Shown: one piece after another, positions 51,654 to 58,945 of the stretch
Layout: every line of letters starts with the position of its first letter
How positions within the stretch are numbered: position 1 is the first letter of the stretch
NCBI GenBank assembly: GCA_002428445.1
Contig: DIWJ01000054.1
Span: 1-64,000, forward strand
Direction: 5' to 3'
Source of the DNA: Syntrophaceae bacterium UBA6109
GTDB lineage: Bacteria; Desulfobacterota; Syntrophia; Syntrophales; UBA6109
DNA: 64,000 nt
Notes under the pieces: model-generated
What the model saw: the letters and a program-made list of their open reading frames with translations, nothing else
Told to the model about the DNA's origin: nothing
The model's database searches: none
Program-made: the position numbers and the translations under genes

Positions 51654-54528
51654 TTCCCCCGCCGCGGGTTCGCCGGATGTCATGGACGACGTTGCGCTGT
51701 ACAACAGCAAGATCACCCGGAATTACGTCGAGTACCTGAAGACCTTCCACCCCAACGTCAATGTCGACGAACTCCTGCAGTACGCGGGCATCACGTCGTT
51801 CCACCTGGAGGACAGCGGGCACTGGCTGACCCAGCGCCAGGTCGACCGTTTTCACGAGATTCTGGTCCGCAAGACCGGCAACCCCAACATCTCCCGCGAG
51901 GCGGGACGGCTCACCGGGTTTTCGAAGGCGTCGGGCGCCCTCCCCCCCTACGTCCTCGGTTTTCTCACCCCCGGATCCGTCTACTCCATGCTCGGCAAAT
52001 TTCACCCGATCCTCACGCGCGCCGCAACGATCCAGACGAAGAGTCTCGGCGCCAACCGCATGGAAGTCGTCGTTACGCCGAACCCCGGCGTGACGGAAAA
52101 ACCGTACCAGTGTGAAAACCGGATCGGGACCTTCGAATCCGTGGGAAAGATGTTCACCCCGAATTATTCGCGGATCGAGCATCCCGAGTGTGTTCATCGC
52201 GGGGGGCATCGCTGCAGGTACCTCATCAGCTGGGAGAGGACCTCGTCGTACCTCTGGCAGAGGATCCGCAACTACCTCCTCCTGGCCCTTGCCATCACTG
52301 CGCCGATCCTGATTCACACGATGCCGGGGACAAGCTGGCTGACGTCGATACTCTCGGGAAGTGTCGTGGCGCTGGCGGCCGCGTGGTATACGGAATTCCT
52401 GGAAAGAAGGCGGCTGGCGGAGAACATCAAGAGCGAGAGCGAGCTGGCCGGAAGACTGCTCGACGAGATCAATATCCGTTACAACAATGCCCTGCTCATC
52501 CACGAGATCGGCCAGGCCACTTCGATGATCCTTCATATCGAGGATCTCCTGAAGTATCTGATCGACGCCCTGCGCAAACGCCTGGATTTCGACCGCGGCA
52601 TGATCCTGCTCGCCAATCGGGAACTGACGAGGCTGACCTACAAGATCGGCTACGGCTACAGCGAGGAAGATGAAGCCTATCTGAAGACCGTCAATTTCAA
52701 CCTCACCAACCCGGAATCGAGGGGCGTCATGGTCGTCGCCTTCCGGAAGCAAACGCCCTTCCTCGTCGACAACGTCGACGCCATCGAAAAGGACCTTTCG
52801 AAGAAGAGTCTCGATTTCGCCCATCGCATGGGGGCGCAGTCGTTCATCTGCGTTCCCATCGTCTTCGAACAGGAGTCGATGGGCATCCTGCTGGTCGACA
52901 ACGTCCGATCGAAGCGGAACCTCAGCCAAAGCGACATGAACCTGCTGATGGGCCTCGCCCGCCACATCGGCATCAGCATCAACAATGCCCGCATCTATGC
53001 GCGCATCCGCGAGAGCGAGGAGAAGTTCCGCTCCCTGAGCGAAAGCGCCCCGGACATCATCTTCACTCTCGACGACAAGGGCGCCATCAGCTACGTGAAC
53101 CCCGCTTGGGAAAAGATCCTCGGATACTCCCCGGACGAAGTGGTCGGTCGGCACTTCGCGCGGTTCGCGAAGCCGGAGGAGCACGCACGCATGATCTCTC
53201 TTTTCAAACGCATCCGCAAGGAGAGGACCACGGTCCGCCAGGAGATCGGCATCATGCTTCACCGCGATGGATCGGAACGCTACTTCCTCGGAAGCGCGGC
53301 TCCGAACGTCGACTCGGAAGGGCGCTTCACGGTCGTCGGCATGCTCAGGAACGTCACCGAACAGCGGCAGTTGGAACTGAAACTCCACCATGCCTCCAAG
53401 ATGGAGGCCGTCGGAACGCTGACCGGCGGGATCTCGCACGACTTCAACAACATCATGCAGGCGATCGGCGGTTACAATCAGCTCCTGATGATGAAACGCC
53501 GGGAGTCCGATCCCGACTGGAAGTACCTCACGAGCATCGAGAAGCTCGTTCAACGCGCATCCGATCTCATCAAACAGCTGTTGATCTTCAGCCGCAAGAT
53601 GGAAAGCAAGCTCAAGGCGGTGGACCTGAACGAGGAAGTCCTCCGTTTCCACGACCTGATCGTGCAGACCATCCCGCGCATGATCACGGTCGAGACCGAT
53701 CTGGAAGAGGGCCTGTACGTTATCCAGGCGGATCCGGTTCAACTGGGCCAGATCATCATGAATCTCGCCGTCAACGCGCGCGATGCGATGCCCGAGGGCG
53801 GAATCCTCCGCATTCAGACCGCCAACGTCAGAATCGATCTCGAGATGAAGATCGGCGGCCTCGCCCTGCCGCCGGGCAAATACGTTCAATTGACGGTATC
53901 GGATACGGGAATGGGCATGACCAAGGAAGTCCTCGAACACATCTTCGAGCCGTTTTTCACAACGAAGGAGGCGGGAAAGGGGACAGGGCTCGGGTTGTCC
54001 GTCGTCTACGGCATCGTCCGGAGCCACGGCGGTACCATCGTCTGCGCCAGCGAGCCGGGAGGCGGCACGGTCTTCCAGATCTATCTGCCCGCATGGTCAC
54101 CGGTCGAATCACCGGCAGCGGCCGTTCCGGCAGCGCCGGAGGAACCGACGGCCAAGGGCTCCGAAACCATTCTGCTGGTGGACGACGAAACGCACCTTCT
54201 GGAAACGGGAAAAGACATCCTCGAGGAATACGGGTACAAGACCCTGCTGGCCCAGGACGGGGAAACGGCCATCGACCGCTATCGGCGGAACATGGGAGAG
54301 ATCGACTTGATCATCCTGGACCTCATCATGCCGGGCATGGGCGGCATCAAGTGCCTCAGCGAACTGGTCGCGCTCAATCCCAACGTCCGGGTGATCGTGG
54401 CGAGCGGCTACTCCGCCAGCGTCAAGGAAAAAGAGGTCCGGCGCATGGGAGCCCGCGGCTTCATCAACAAACCTTACAAGATCCAGGAACTCCTGAGGGC
54501 GATCCGCTCGATCCTGGACGAATCCTGA
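51646..54528 (+). CDS. Hybrid sensor histidine kinase (GAF-PAS-HisKA-HATPase-REC)
   Basis: A 960-residue kinase. An N-terminal domain (1-200) ending in HPECVHRGGHRCRYLISW resembles the sensor domain of AraC-type regulators. Two membrane segments lie near 205-245 (YLLLALAITAPILIH and SILSGSVVALAAAWY), followed by a GAF domain (about 290-450), PAS (about 460-580), the phosphorylated His598 in GGISHDFNN, the ATPase blocks NLAVNARDAMPEG, DTGMGM and GTGLGLSVVYG, and a C-terminal receiver with Asp892 in ILDLIMPGMGG. It starts inside the PilZ gene's 3' end, so the two are translationally coupled. Confidence 0.9.
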   Translation: MSSSPAAGSPDVMDDVALYNSKITRNYVEYLKTFHPNVNVDELLQYAGITSFHLEDSGHWLTQRQVDRFHEILVRKTGNPNISREAGRLTGFSKASGALPPYVLGFLTPGSVYSMLGKFHPILTRAATIQTKSLGANRMEVVVTPNPGVTEKPYQCENRIGTFESVGKMFTPNYSRIEHPECVHRGGHRCRYLISWERTSSYLWQRIRNYLLLALAITAPILIHTMPGTSWLTSILSGSVVALAAAWYTEFLERRRLAENIKSESELAGRLLDEINIRYNNALLIHEIGQATSMILHIEDLLKYLIDALRKRLDFDRGMILLANRELTRLTYKIGYGYSEEDEAYLKTVNFNLTNPESRGVMVVAFRKQTPFLVDNVDAIEKDLSKKSLDFAHRMGAQSFICVPIVFEQESMGILLVDNVRSKRNLSQSDMNLLMGLARHIGISINNARIYARIRESEEKFRSLSESAPDIIFTLDDKGAISYVNPAWEKILGYSPDEVVGRHFARFAKPEEHARMISLFKRIRKERTTVRQEIGIMLHRDGSERYFLGSAAPNVDSEGRFTVVGMLRNVTEQRQLELKLHHASKMEAVGTLTGGISHDFNNIMQAIGGYNQLLMMKRRESDPDWKYLTSIEKLVQRASDLIKQLLIFSRKMESKLKAVDLNEEVLRFHDLIVQTIPRMITVETDLEEGLYVIQADPVQLGQIIMNLAVNARDAMPEGGILRIQTANVRIDLEMKIGGLALPPGKYVQLTVSDTGMGMTKEVLEHIFEPFFTTKEAGKGTGLGLSVVYGIVRSHGGTIVCASEPGGGTVFQIYLPAWSPVESPAAAVPAAPEEPTAKGSETILLVDDETHLLETGKDILEEYGYKTLLAQDGETAIDRYRRNMGEIDLIILDLIMPGMGGIKCLSELVALNPNVRVIVASGYSASVKEKEVRRMGARGFINKPYKIQELLRAIRSILDES

Positions 54529-54538
54529 CGTATCCTGA

Positions 54539-54879
54539 CAGGCTGTTGAATCCGACAGCGAGCGAGTCCCGCAGACCTTACCGCGGGACGAGGGAACGAG
54601 TGACGGCCCATTCTTTTCCTTGGGGATCGCGATTCTCCGATTCTTTTCGGAGAATCGTCAATCCGACAGCGACCGCGCCCCGCAAGGCGGGGTAAGGAAG
54701 CGAGTGAAAAACAGACGTCCCTCCTTAGGGATCGTAGAACTCCGAGGCCTGTTTCGGAGTTCTACCAAAATGCCCATCTGCTGCGTTGCCCTCATCCTTC
54801 GCCGTTCGACGTACATCCCAGTACGACTCACGGCTCAGGATTTCGGGCGCCTTGCATCTGAGCATTTTTGAACAGCCTG
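54539..54879. repeat. Composite B/A intergenic repeat between convergent genes
   Basis: It fills the whole gap: CAGGCTGTT at 54539 is the inverse of AACAGCCTG ending at 54879. It contains two type B units with perfect stems of different sequence, one at 54630-54657 (CGATTCTCCGA arms) and one at 54735-54764 (TAGAACTCCGA arms), then the type A core (TTCGCCGTTCGACGTACATC, GACTCACGGCTCAGG). It ends flush against the stop codon of the minus-strand methyltransferase. Confidence 0.87.
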
Positions 54880-55692
54880 CTACTTTTTTCGTCCTTTGAC
54901 CATCACCACCGGCGTGTACGTGAAACGCCGCGGGTCCTGGAAAAAGGTGCGGAAATCCCGTTCGAAGGCCGCCGCGCCGCCGGGATAGCCCTTGAACATC
55001 TCGGGCAGGCGCAGCGCGGCCACTTCCATCTTCTTCGTCCAGTTGAACAGTTCCTCGTCCCGCACCTTCCCGTAGATCAGGTGATGGGCCCGGACGTCCA
55101 CGCCGATGTCCTCAAGCCCCGCATCGTACAGGTACGCATAGAGCCTGCGGCCGGCGTAGGTGTCGAAATTGAAGTCCTCGTCCACGCGCCGCATGACGGC
55201 CGCCATCACCTCCGCCATCCCCGGCGGCAACTCGAAGTGTCCGAGGCAGTTGTGGTCCAGGTCGATGAGGCACAGCGTGCCTCCGGGCTTCAGGCATTCT
55301 TTCAGATTCCGGACGATCTCCCGTCCTTCGACGCGGTTGTATTCCAGGACAAAGCGCGCCCATACGAGGTCGAAACGTCCGGAATACCGGTCCGAAAGGT
55401 CGCGAAGATCGTGCAGTTCAAATTGGAGGTTCGGTTCGCAGCGATAGTGCCGGTCCGCATAGGCGATGCGTTCCGGTGAGTAATCGACGCCGAGAACCGC
55501 GCCGCCGGGCTGAACCATGCCATGGAGGATCAGGGACGTCTTGCCGGGACCGCAGCCGGCGTCCAGCACCGACTGTCCAGGCCCGAGCCCGCACCAGCGG
55601 GCTTCCTCCTGCACCCTGCCCTGGTCTGTCTTGACTTCGAGGCGGATCGCCTCTTCGCTGTTTTCCATCAGGTATCCGGCTCTCGGCGGCAT
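54880..55692 (-). CDS. Class I SAM-dependent methyltransferase
   Basis: A 270-residue methyltransferase. Motif I VLDAGCGPGKTSLILHGM, motif II VLGVDYSPERI and LVWARFVLEYN are typical of UbiE/COQ5-like small-molecule methylases. Substrate unknown. ATG 55692 follows GAGGAG; an in-frame start at 55734 lacks a site. No neighbours on the same strand. Confidence 0.8.
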   Translation of the reverse strand: MPPRAGYLMENSEEAIRLEVKTDQGRVQEEARWCGLGPGQSVLDAGCGPGKTSLILHGMVQPGGAVLGVDYSPERIAYADRHYRCEPNLQFELHDLRDLSDRYSGRFDLVWARFVLEYNRVEGREIVRNLKECLKPGGTLCLIDLDHNCLGHFELPPGMAEVMAAVMRRVDEDFNFDTYAGRRLYAYLYDAGLEDIGVDVRAHHLIYGKVRDEELFNWTKKMEVAALRLPEMFKGYPGGAAAFERDFRTFFQDPRRFTYTPVVMVKGRKK

Positions 55693-56062
55693 GGTCGACG
55701 CTCCTCGCGCAATGCGACGACACCTCTTGCACAAATCGCCTCTGCTGTCAATTTGCGAAGGCCGGTGCCGGGCGAACTCGCCGTCCGCGGTACTCTTCGG
55801 CCTGCCCGGCTCATCCTCTCCTTGACAGCCGACAGCGGCTCTAGTATCCAGACATTTGAAGCTCTCCGGAGCAAGCTCCGGAGAATCTTCGATCCCCTAG
55901 GAAGGGATCTTGAACCTCATTCGCTCACTTACCCCGCGGCAAGCCGCGGGGAATGCGCTCGCTGCCGGATTCAGGGGCCGCGGCCGGCATGAGAAGGAAG
56001 CGGAACCAGAAGAAATCATCATCCGGCAATCCGGTTATCTCAGAGGGAAAAAGGAGGGTCTC
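55693..56062. repeat. 370-base gap with an inverted type B repeat
   Basis: A type B unit in the opposite orientation lies at about 55857-55976: CTCCGGAGC...GCTCCGGAG, then GAACCTCATTCGCTC, CCCGCGGCAAGCCGCGGGG and GCGCTCGCTGCCGGATTCA. The part before it (55693-55856) should hold the promoter of the minus-strand methyltransferase, but I see no clear promoter. No gene was recognised. Confidence 0.65.
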
Positions 56063-57007
56063 ATGCGCATCGCCGTTCTCGACGATTATATCGGCGTCTC
56101 GCGAAAACTCGCGGATTGGAGCAGCCTGGAAGGACGTGCTGAAATTACGGTATTCCAGGAACCGTTCGGCAGCGAGGATTCCGCGGCGAAGAACCTGGCC
56201 GACTTTGAGATCGTCGTCGGGATGCGCGAAAGAACGCCTTTCCCCGCCGGTCTCCTTCGCCGTCTTCCGAAATTGAAGCTCCTGATTACAACCGGGCAAC
56301 GGAATTCCTCGTTCGACATCGAAGCGGCGCGCGCTCAGGGCGTCACCGTCTGCTGCACCGGCAGCACCGGCAACGCAACCGCCGAACTTGCCATCGGGCT
56401 GATCATCGCGCTCATGCGCGATATTCCGGGGCAATTCGCTTCCATGAGGCAGGGGGGATGGCAGACGCGCCTCGGCAATGATCTGTCCGGGAAGACACTC
56501 GGCCTGCTGGGTCTGGGCAAGGTGGGAAGCGTCGTGGCCGCCGCCGCAAATGCCTTCCGCATGGAGGTGATTGCCTGGAGCCAGAACCTGTCCGATGAGA
56601 AGGCGGCGGAACACCGTGTCCGGCGCGTGGAAAAGGACGAGCTGTTTCGCCGATCCGATGTCCTGTCGGTCCACGTCATTCTCAGCGCCCGCACGACGGG
56701 CATCGTCGGCGCCAAAGAACTCGGGCTGATGAAGCCGACGGCGTATTTCGTCAATACCTCCCGGTGGCCGGTTGTCGACGGCGAAGCGCTGCTTCGGACG
56801 CTGCGGGAGAAGAAGATCGCTGGGGCGGCCATTGACGTCTACGACACCGAGCCCCTGCCGGCGGATGCCGCCATCCGGAGACTGGATAATGTACTCCTGA
56901 CACCCCATATCGGTTATGCGACCGAAAGAAACTTTGCCAGGATGTATCAGGACGCCATTGAGGACATCGTCGCGTTCTTGGACGGCAAACCGATACGCGT
57001 CATCTAG
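56063..57007 (+). CDS. D-isomer-specific 2-hydroxyacid dehydrogenase
   Basis: A 314-residue NAD-dependent oxidoreductase. The nucleotide-binding motif GLLGLGKVG near residue 147, the catalytic arginine region VNTSRWPVVD near 230, the Glu of DVYDTEPLP near 260 and the catalytic His in TPHIGYAT near 284 are all present. It interconverts a 2-oxoacid and a D-2-hydroxyacid; the precise substrate (phosphoglycerate, glycerate, other) cannot be told. ATG 56063 follows AAGGAGGG. A repeat begins four bases after the stop. Confidence 0.87.
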   Translation: MRIAVLDDYIGVSRKLADWSSLEGRAEITVFQEPFGSEDSAAKNLADFEIVVGMRERTPFPAGLLRRLPKLKLLITTGQRNSSFDIEAARAQGVTVCCTGSTGNATAELAIGLIIALMRDIPGQFASMRQGGWQTRLGNDLSGKTLGLLGLGKVGSVVAAAANAFRMEVIAWSQNLSDEKAAEHRVRRVEKDELFRRSDVLSVHVILSARTTGIVGAKELGLMKPTAYFVNTSRWPVVDGEALLRTLREKKIAGAAIDVYDTEPLPADAAIRRLDNVLLTPHIGYATERNFARMYQDAIEDIVAFLDGKPIRVI

Positions 57008-57011
57008 CCAG

Positions 57012-57393
57012 CAGGCTGTTGAATCCGACAGCGAGCGCCATTCCGCGGTATCCCGCGGGATGGACGAGCGAATGAAAACCCATTCTCTTCCTTGGGGATC
57101 GCGATTCTCCGATTCTTTCCGGAGAATCGTCAATCCGACAGCGAGGGAGTCACGCGGCTTGTACTGCGGGACGAACGAACGAATGAAAACCCAGTCCCAT
57201 CCCTGGGGATCGCAGATCTCCGATGCATCGGAGATCTGCCAAAATGCCCGCCTGCTGCGTCCTGAGTCTATCGAAGGACCCTCATCCTTCGCCCTTCGAT
57301 CCTTCGGCAAGCTCAGGACAAGCTCCCCGATTTGTCATGGTGAGCTTGTCGAACCATCGGGGGCCTTGCATCCGGGCATTTTTGAACAGCCTG
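57012..57393. repeat. Composite B/A intergenic repeat
   Basis: CAGGCTGTT (57012-57020) and AACAGCCTG (57385-57393) are the inverted ends. Two type B units follow, the second with a 28-base perfect palindrome at 57211-57238 (GCAGATCTCC arms), then a type A core enlarged by TCGAACCATCGGGGGCC. The rest of the gap up to 57436 holds nothing recognised. Confidence 0.85.
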
Positions 57394-57436
57394 CCGACGC
57401 GCCGGTCCCTTCGCGTCAGCGTCACGGGAATATCCC

Positions 57437-58210
57437 TTAGGACCTGCCCGCCGGGCAGACGGCCTCGCACCGGAAACACTCGTACTGGAATCCCATCGTG
57501 ATCGCCTGGTAGAGGCTCAGGAACAGCGGATCCTTCAGCATGTCCTTCTGCTGGTCCGGCGCCGCGGCGGCGAACTTGCGGAGGAAGGAGATGGCCGCGC
57601 CCATGCCGTAGGGCTGACTGACCCGGAGGCATTTCATGACGTCCGTCCTGCCTTCCTCGTCCAGGGCGTGGGCCGGGCACGCGGCGACGCAGGCGCCGCA
57701 GCCGTCGCACAGCTCTTCCGTGACAGGAGGATCCGAGGCCAGGGGAAGATCCGTCAGGACCGCCGTGAAGAGCACGCGCGTCCCGAATTTCGGATGGATG
57801 ACGATGTTGTGCCGGCCGAAGACTCCCAGGCCCGCTGCCACGGCGGCATGGCGGAGAGAGAGGTCCCCGATGAGTCCCATCTGCGGCGGATACATGTTCA
57901 GCGGAAAGGAAAGGGCGATGAAGGCGGCCTTCGCCTGGAAGCGATCTTCAAGGAAGCGTGCCATCAGATAGTTGTTCTTCTTGCTCAGGTCCATGACGGC
58001 GAGCCTCGCCGTCATGGCGATCCGGGGAACCGGGCTGTCCAGCGAACCGTTCGGTTCCCGGTAGGCAAGGACCACCAGGGACTTCACGCCCGGCAGGAGC
58101 GACTGCGGATCGGGCGTGCGCGGGGACTTGTAGTCCTCCACGGCGGCAAAACCCACGGCGTCCGCCCCCAGGTCCCGGCCGTACTGCCGAATCTCCTCTT
58201 TGTTCATCAT
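57437..58210 (-). CDS. QueG-like Fe-S protein without the C-terminal extension
   Basis: A 257-residue protein related to epoxyqueuosine reductase and cobalamin-dependent reductive dehalogenases. The first [4Fe-4S] motif is CDGCGACVAACP and the second CFRCEAVCP near the C terminus. The usual QueG HEAT tail is missing and the protein ends right after the second motif, so an anaerobic redox role other than queuosine synthesis is possible. GGAGG precedes the ATG at 58210 (58207 is an alternative). A putative MarR operator lies upstream at 58311-58324. Confidence 0.78.
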   Translation of the reverse strand: MMNKEEIRQYGRDLGADAVGFAAVEDYKSPRTPDPQSLLPGVKSLVVLAYREPNGSLDSPVPRIAMTARLAVMDLSKKNNYLMARFLEDRFQAKAAFIALSFPLNMYPPQMGLIGDLSLRHAAVAAGLGVFGRHNIVIHPKFGTRVLFTAVLTDLPLASDPPVTEELCDGCGACVAACPAHALDEEGRTDVMKCLRVSQPYGMGAAISFLRKFAAAAPDQQKDMLKDPLFLSLYQAITMGFQYECFRCEAVCPAGRS

Positions 58211-58310
58211 GACTTTCCTCCTTTTCACCGTCGTCGATGATCGGTCACGGGTGCCTGCTCTGCGGCGCGGGAAACAGCGGATTCAGGCACTTTTCCCGCG
58301 GGCCTTTATG

Positions 58311-58324
58311 TTTCGCATACGAAA
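58311..58324. promoter_or_regulatory. Putative MarR operator upstream of the QueG-like gene
   Basis: TTTCGCATACGAAA is a perfect inverted repeat (TTTCG/CGAAA arms, 4-base centre) between the marR stop and the QueG-like gene. Over 18 bases it shares 13 positions with the site upstream of marR at 58816-58833. Confidence 0.55.
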
Positions 58325-58340
58325 TAACCAGTCAAAAAAA

Positions 58341-58754
58341 TTACCCTTGCATGTCCCGGAGCATGCGTTTCAGGAGGAGGCGCTCCTCCGTGCGGAGGGG
58401 TTTCATGATCTCGGCGTTGGCTGTTTCCCGGATCTTCGCGAGGATCGGGAGGATGTCTCTTGCCTTGGGAGAAAGAAAGATCTTCAGGTAGCGGCGGTCC
58501 GTGTCGCCCGTTTCTTTGACGGCCCAGCCGGCTGCGGCGAGCCGGTCCAGAACGCCCGAAAGCGTGGCATAATCAAGGCCGAGCCGCTTGCTGAGGTCGC
58601 CGACGGACGCGCCCTCTTCGACGCCGAGGGCCATAAGGACGAGGGTCTGGACGGGTGTGAGATCATGCGGCTGGAGTTGCCTGCGGAATTGCCCGTGGGC
58701 CCGCTGGTAGGCCTTGGCCAGCAGAAAGAGGATGCATTCGTCATAGGGCATCAT
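58341..58754 (-). CDS. MarR-family transcriptional regulator
   Basis: A 137-residue winged-helix regulator. The fold is recognised from LTPVQTLVLMALG, then DLSKRLGLDYATLSGVLDRL (recognition helix) and the wing DTDRRYLKIFLSPKA. MarR proteins bind 16-20-base palindromes and respond to phenolic or other small ligands. It is divergent from the UPF0182 gene and upstream of the QueG-like gene on its own strand. Two similar imperfect palindromes flank it. Confidence 0.9.
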   Translation of the reverse strand: MMPYDECILFLLAKAYQRAHGQFRRQLQPHDLTPVQTLVLMALGVEEGASVGDLSKRLGLDYATLSGVLDRLAAAGWAVKETGDTDRRYLKIFLSPKARDILPILAKIRETANAEIMKPLRTEERLLLKRMLRDMQG

Positions 58755-58815
58755 CAGAGCACCTCTTCATTTTCTGTTCCGAACCTGCCGCGGCCCCTGC
58801 GGGCATCGCGCACAA

Positions 58816-58833
58816 CCATTTCGTGTACTAAAT
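58816..58833. promoter_or_regulatory. Putative MarR operator between marR and the UPF0182 gene
   Basis: CATTTCGTGTACTAAATA contains the imperfect palindrome ATTTnGTnnACnAAAT at 58818-58833. It resembles the site at 58311-58324 (shared TTTCG, TAC and AAATA). It lies in the divergent intergenic region and could control marR itself. Confidence 0.5.
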
Positions 58834-58890
58834 AGATGATTCGTTGATCGCCGTCAAGTGTCCGAGCAACGTTCGTCCGGCCCAATTCCC

Positions 58891-58919
58891 TTGACACCTC
58901 TTGCCGCTATCTCTATATA
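58891..58919 (+). promoter_or_regulatory. Sigma70-type promoter of the UPF0182 gene
   Basis: TTGACA at 58891-58896, 17-base spacer, TATATA at 58914-58919; 27 bases before the start codon. Confidence 0.65.
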
Positions 58920-58945
58920 AGCAATGGAAAAAGGAGAAAACCCCT

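Noticed and set aside
57012..57393. Possible CRISPR array
   Set aside because: The repeated blocks are few, of unequal spacing, diverged, and recur at scattered loci as hairpin elements; there are no cas genes.
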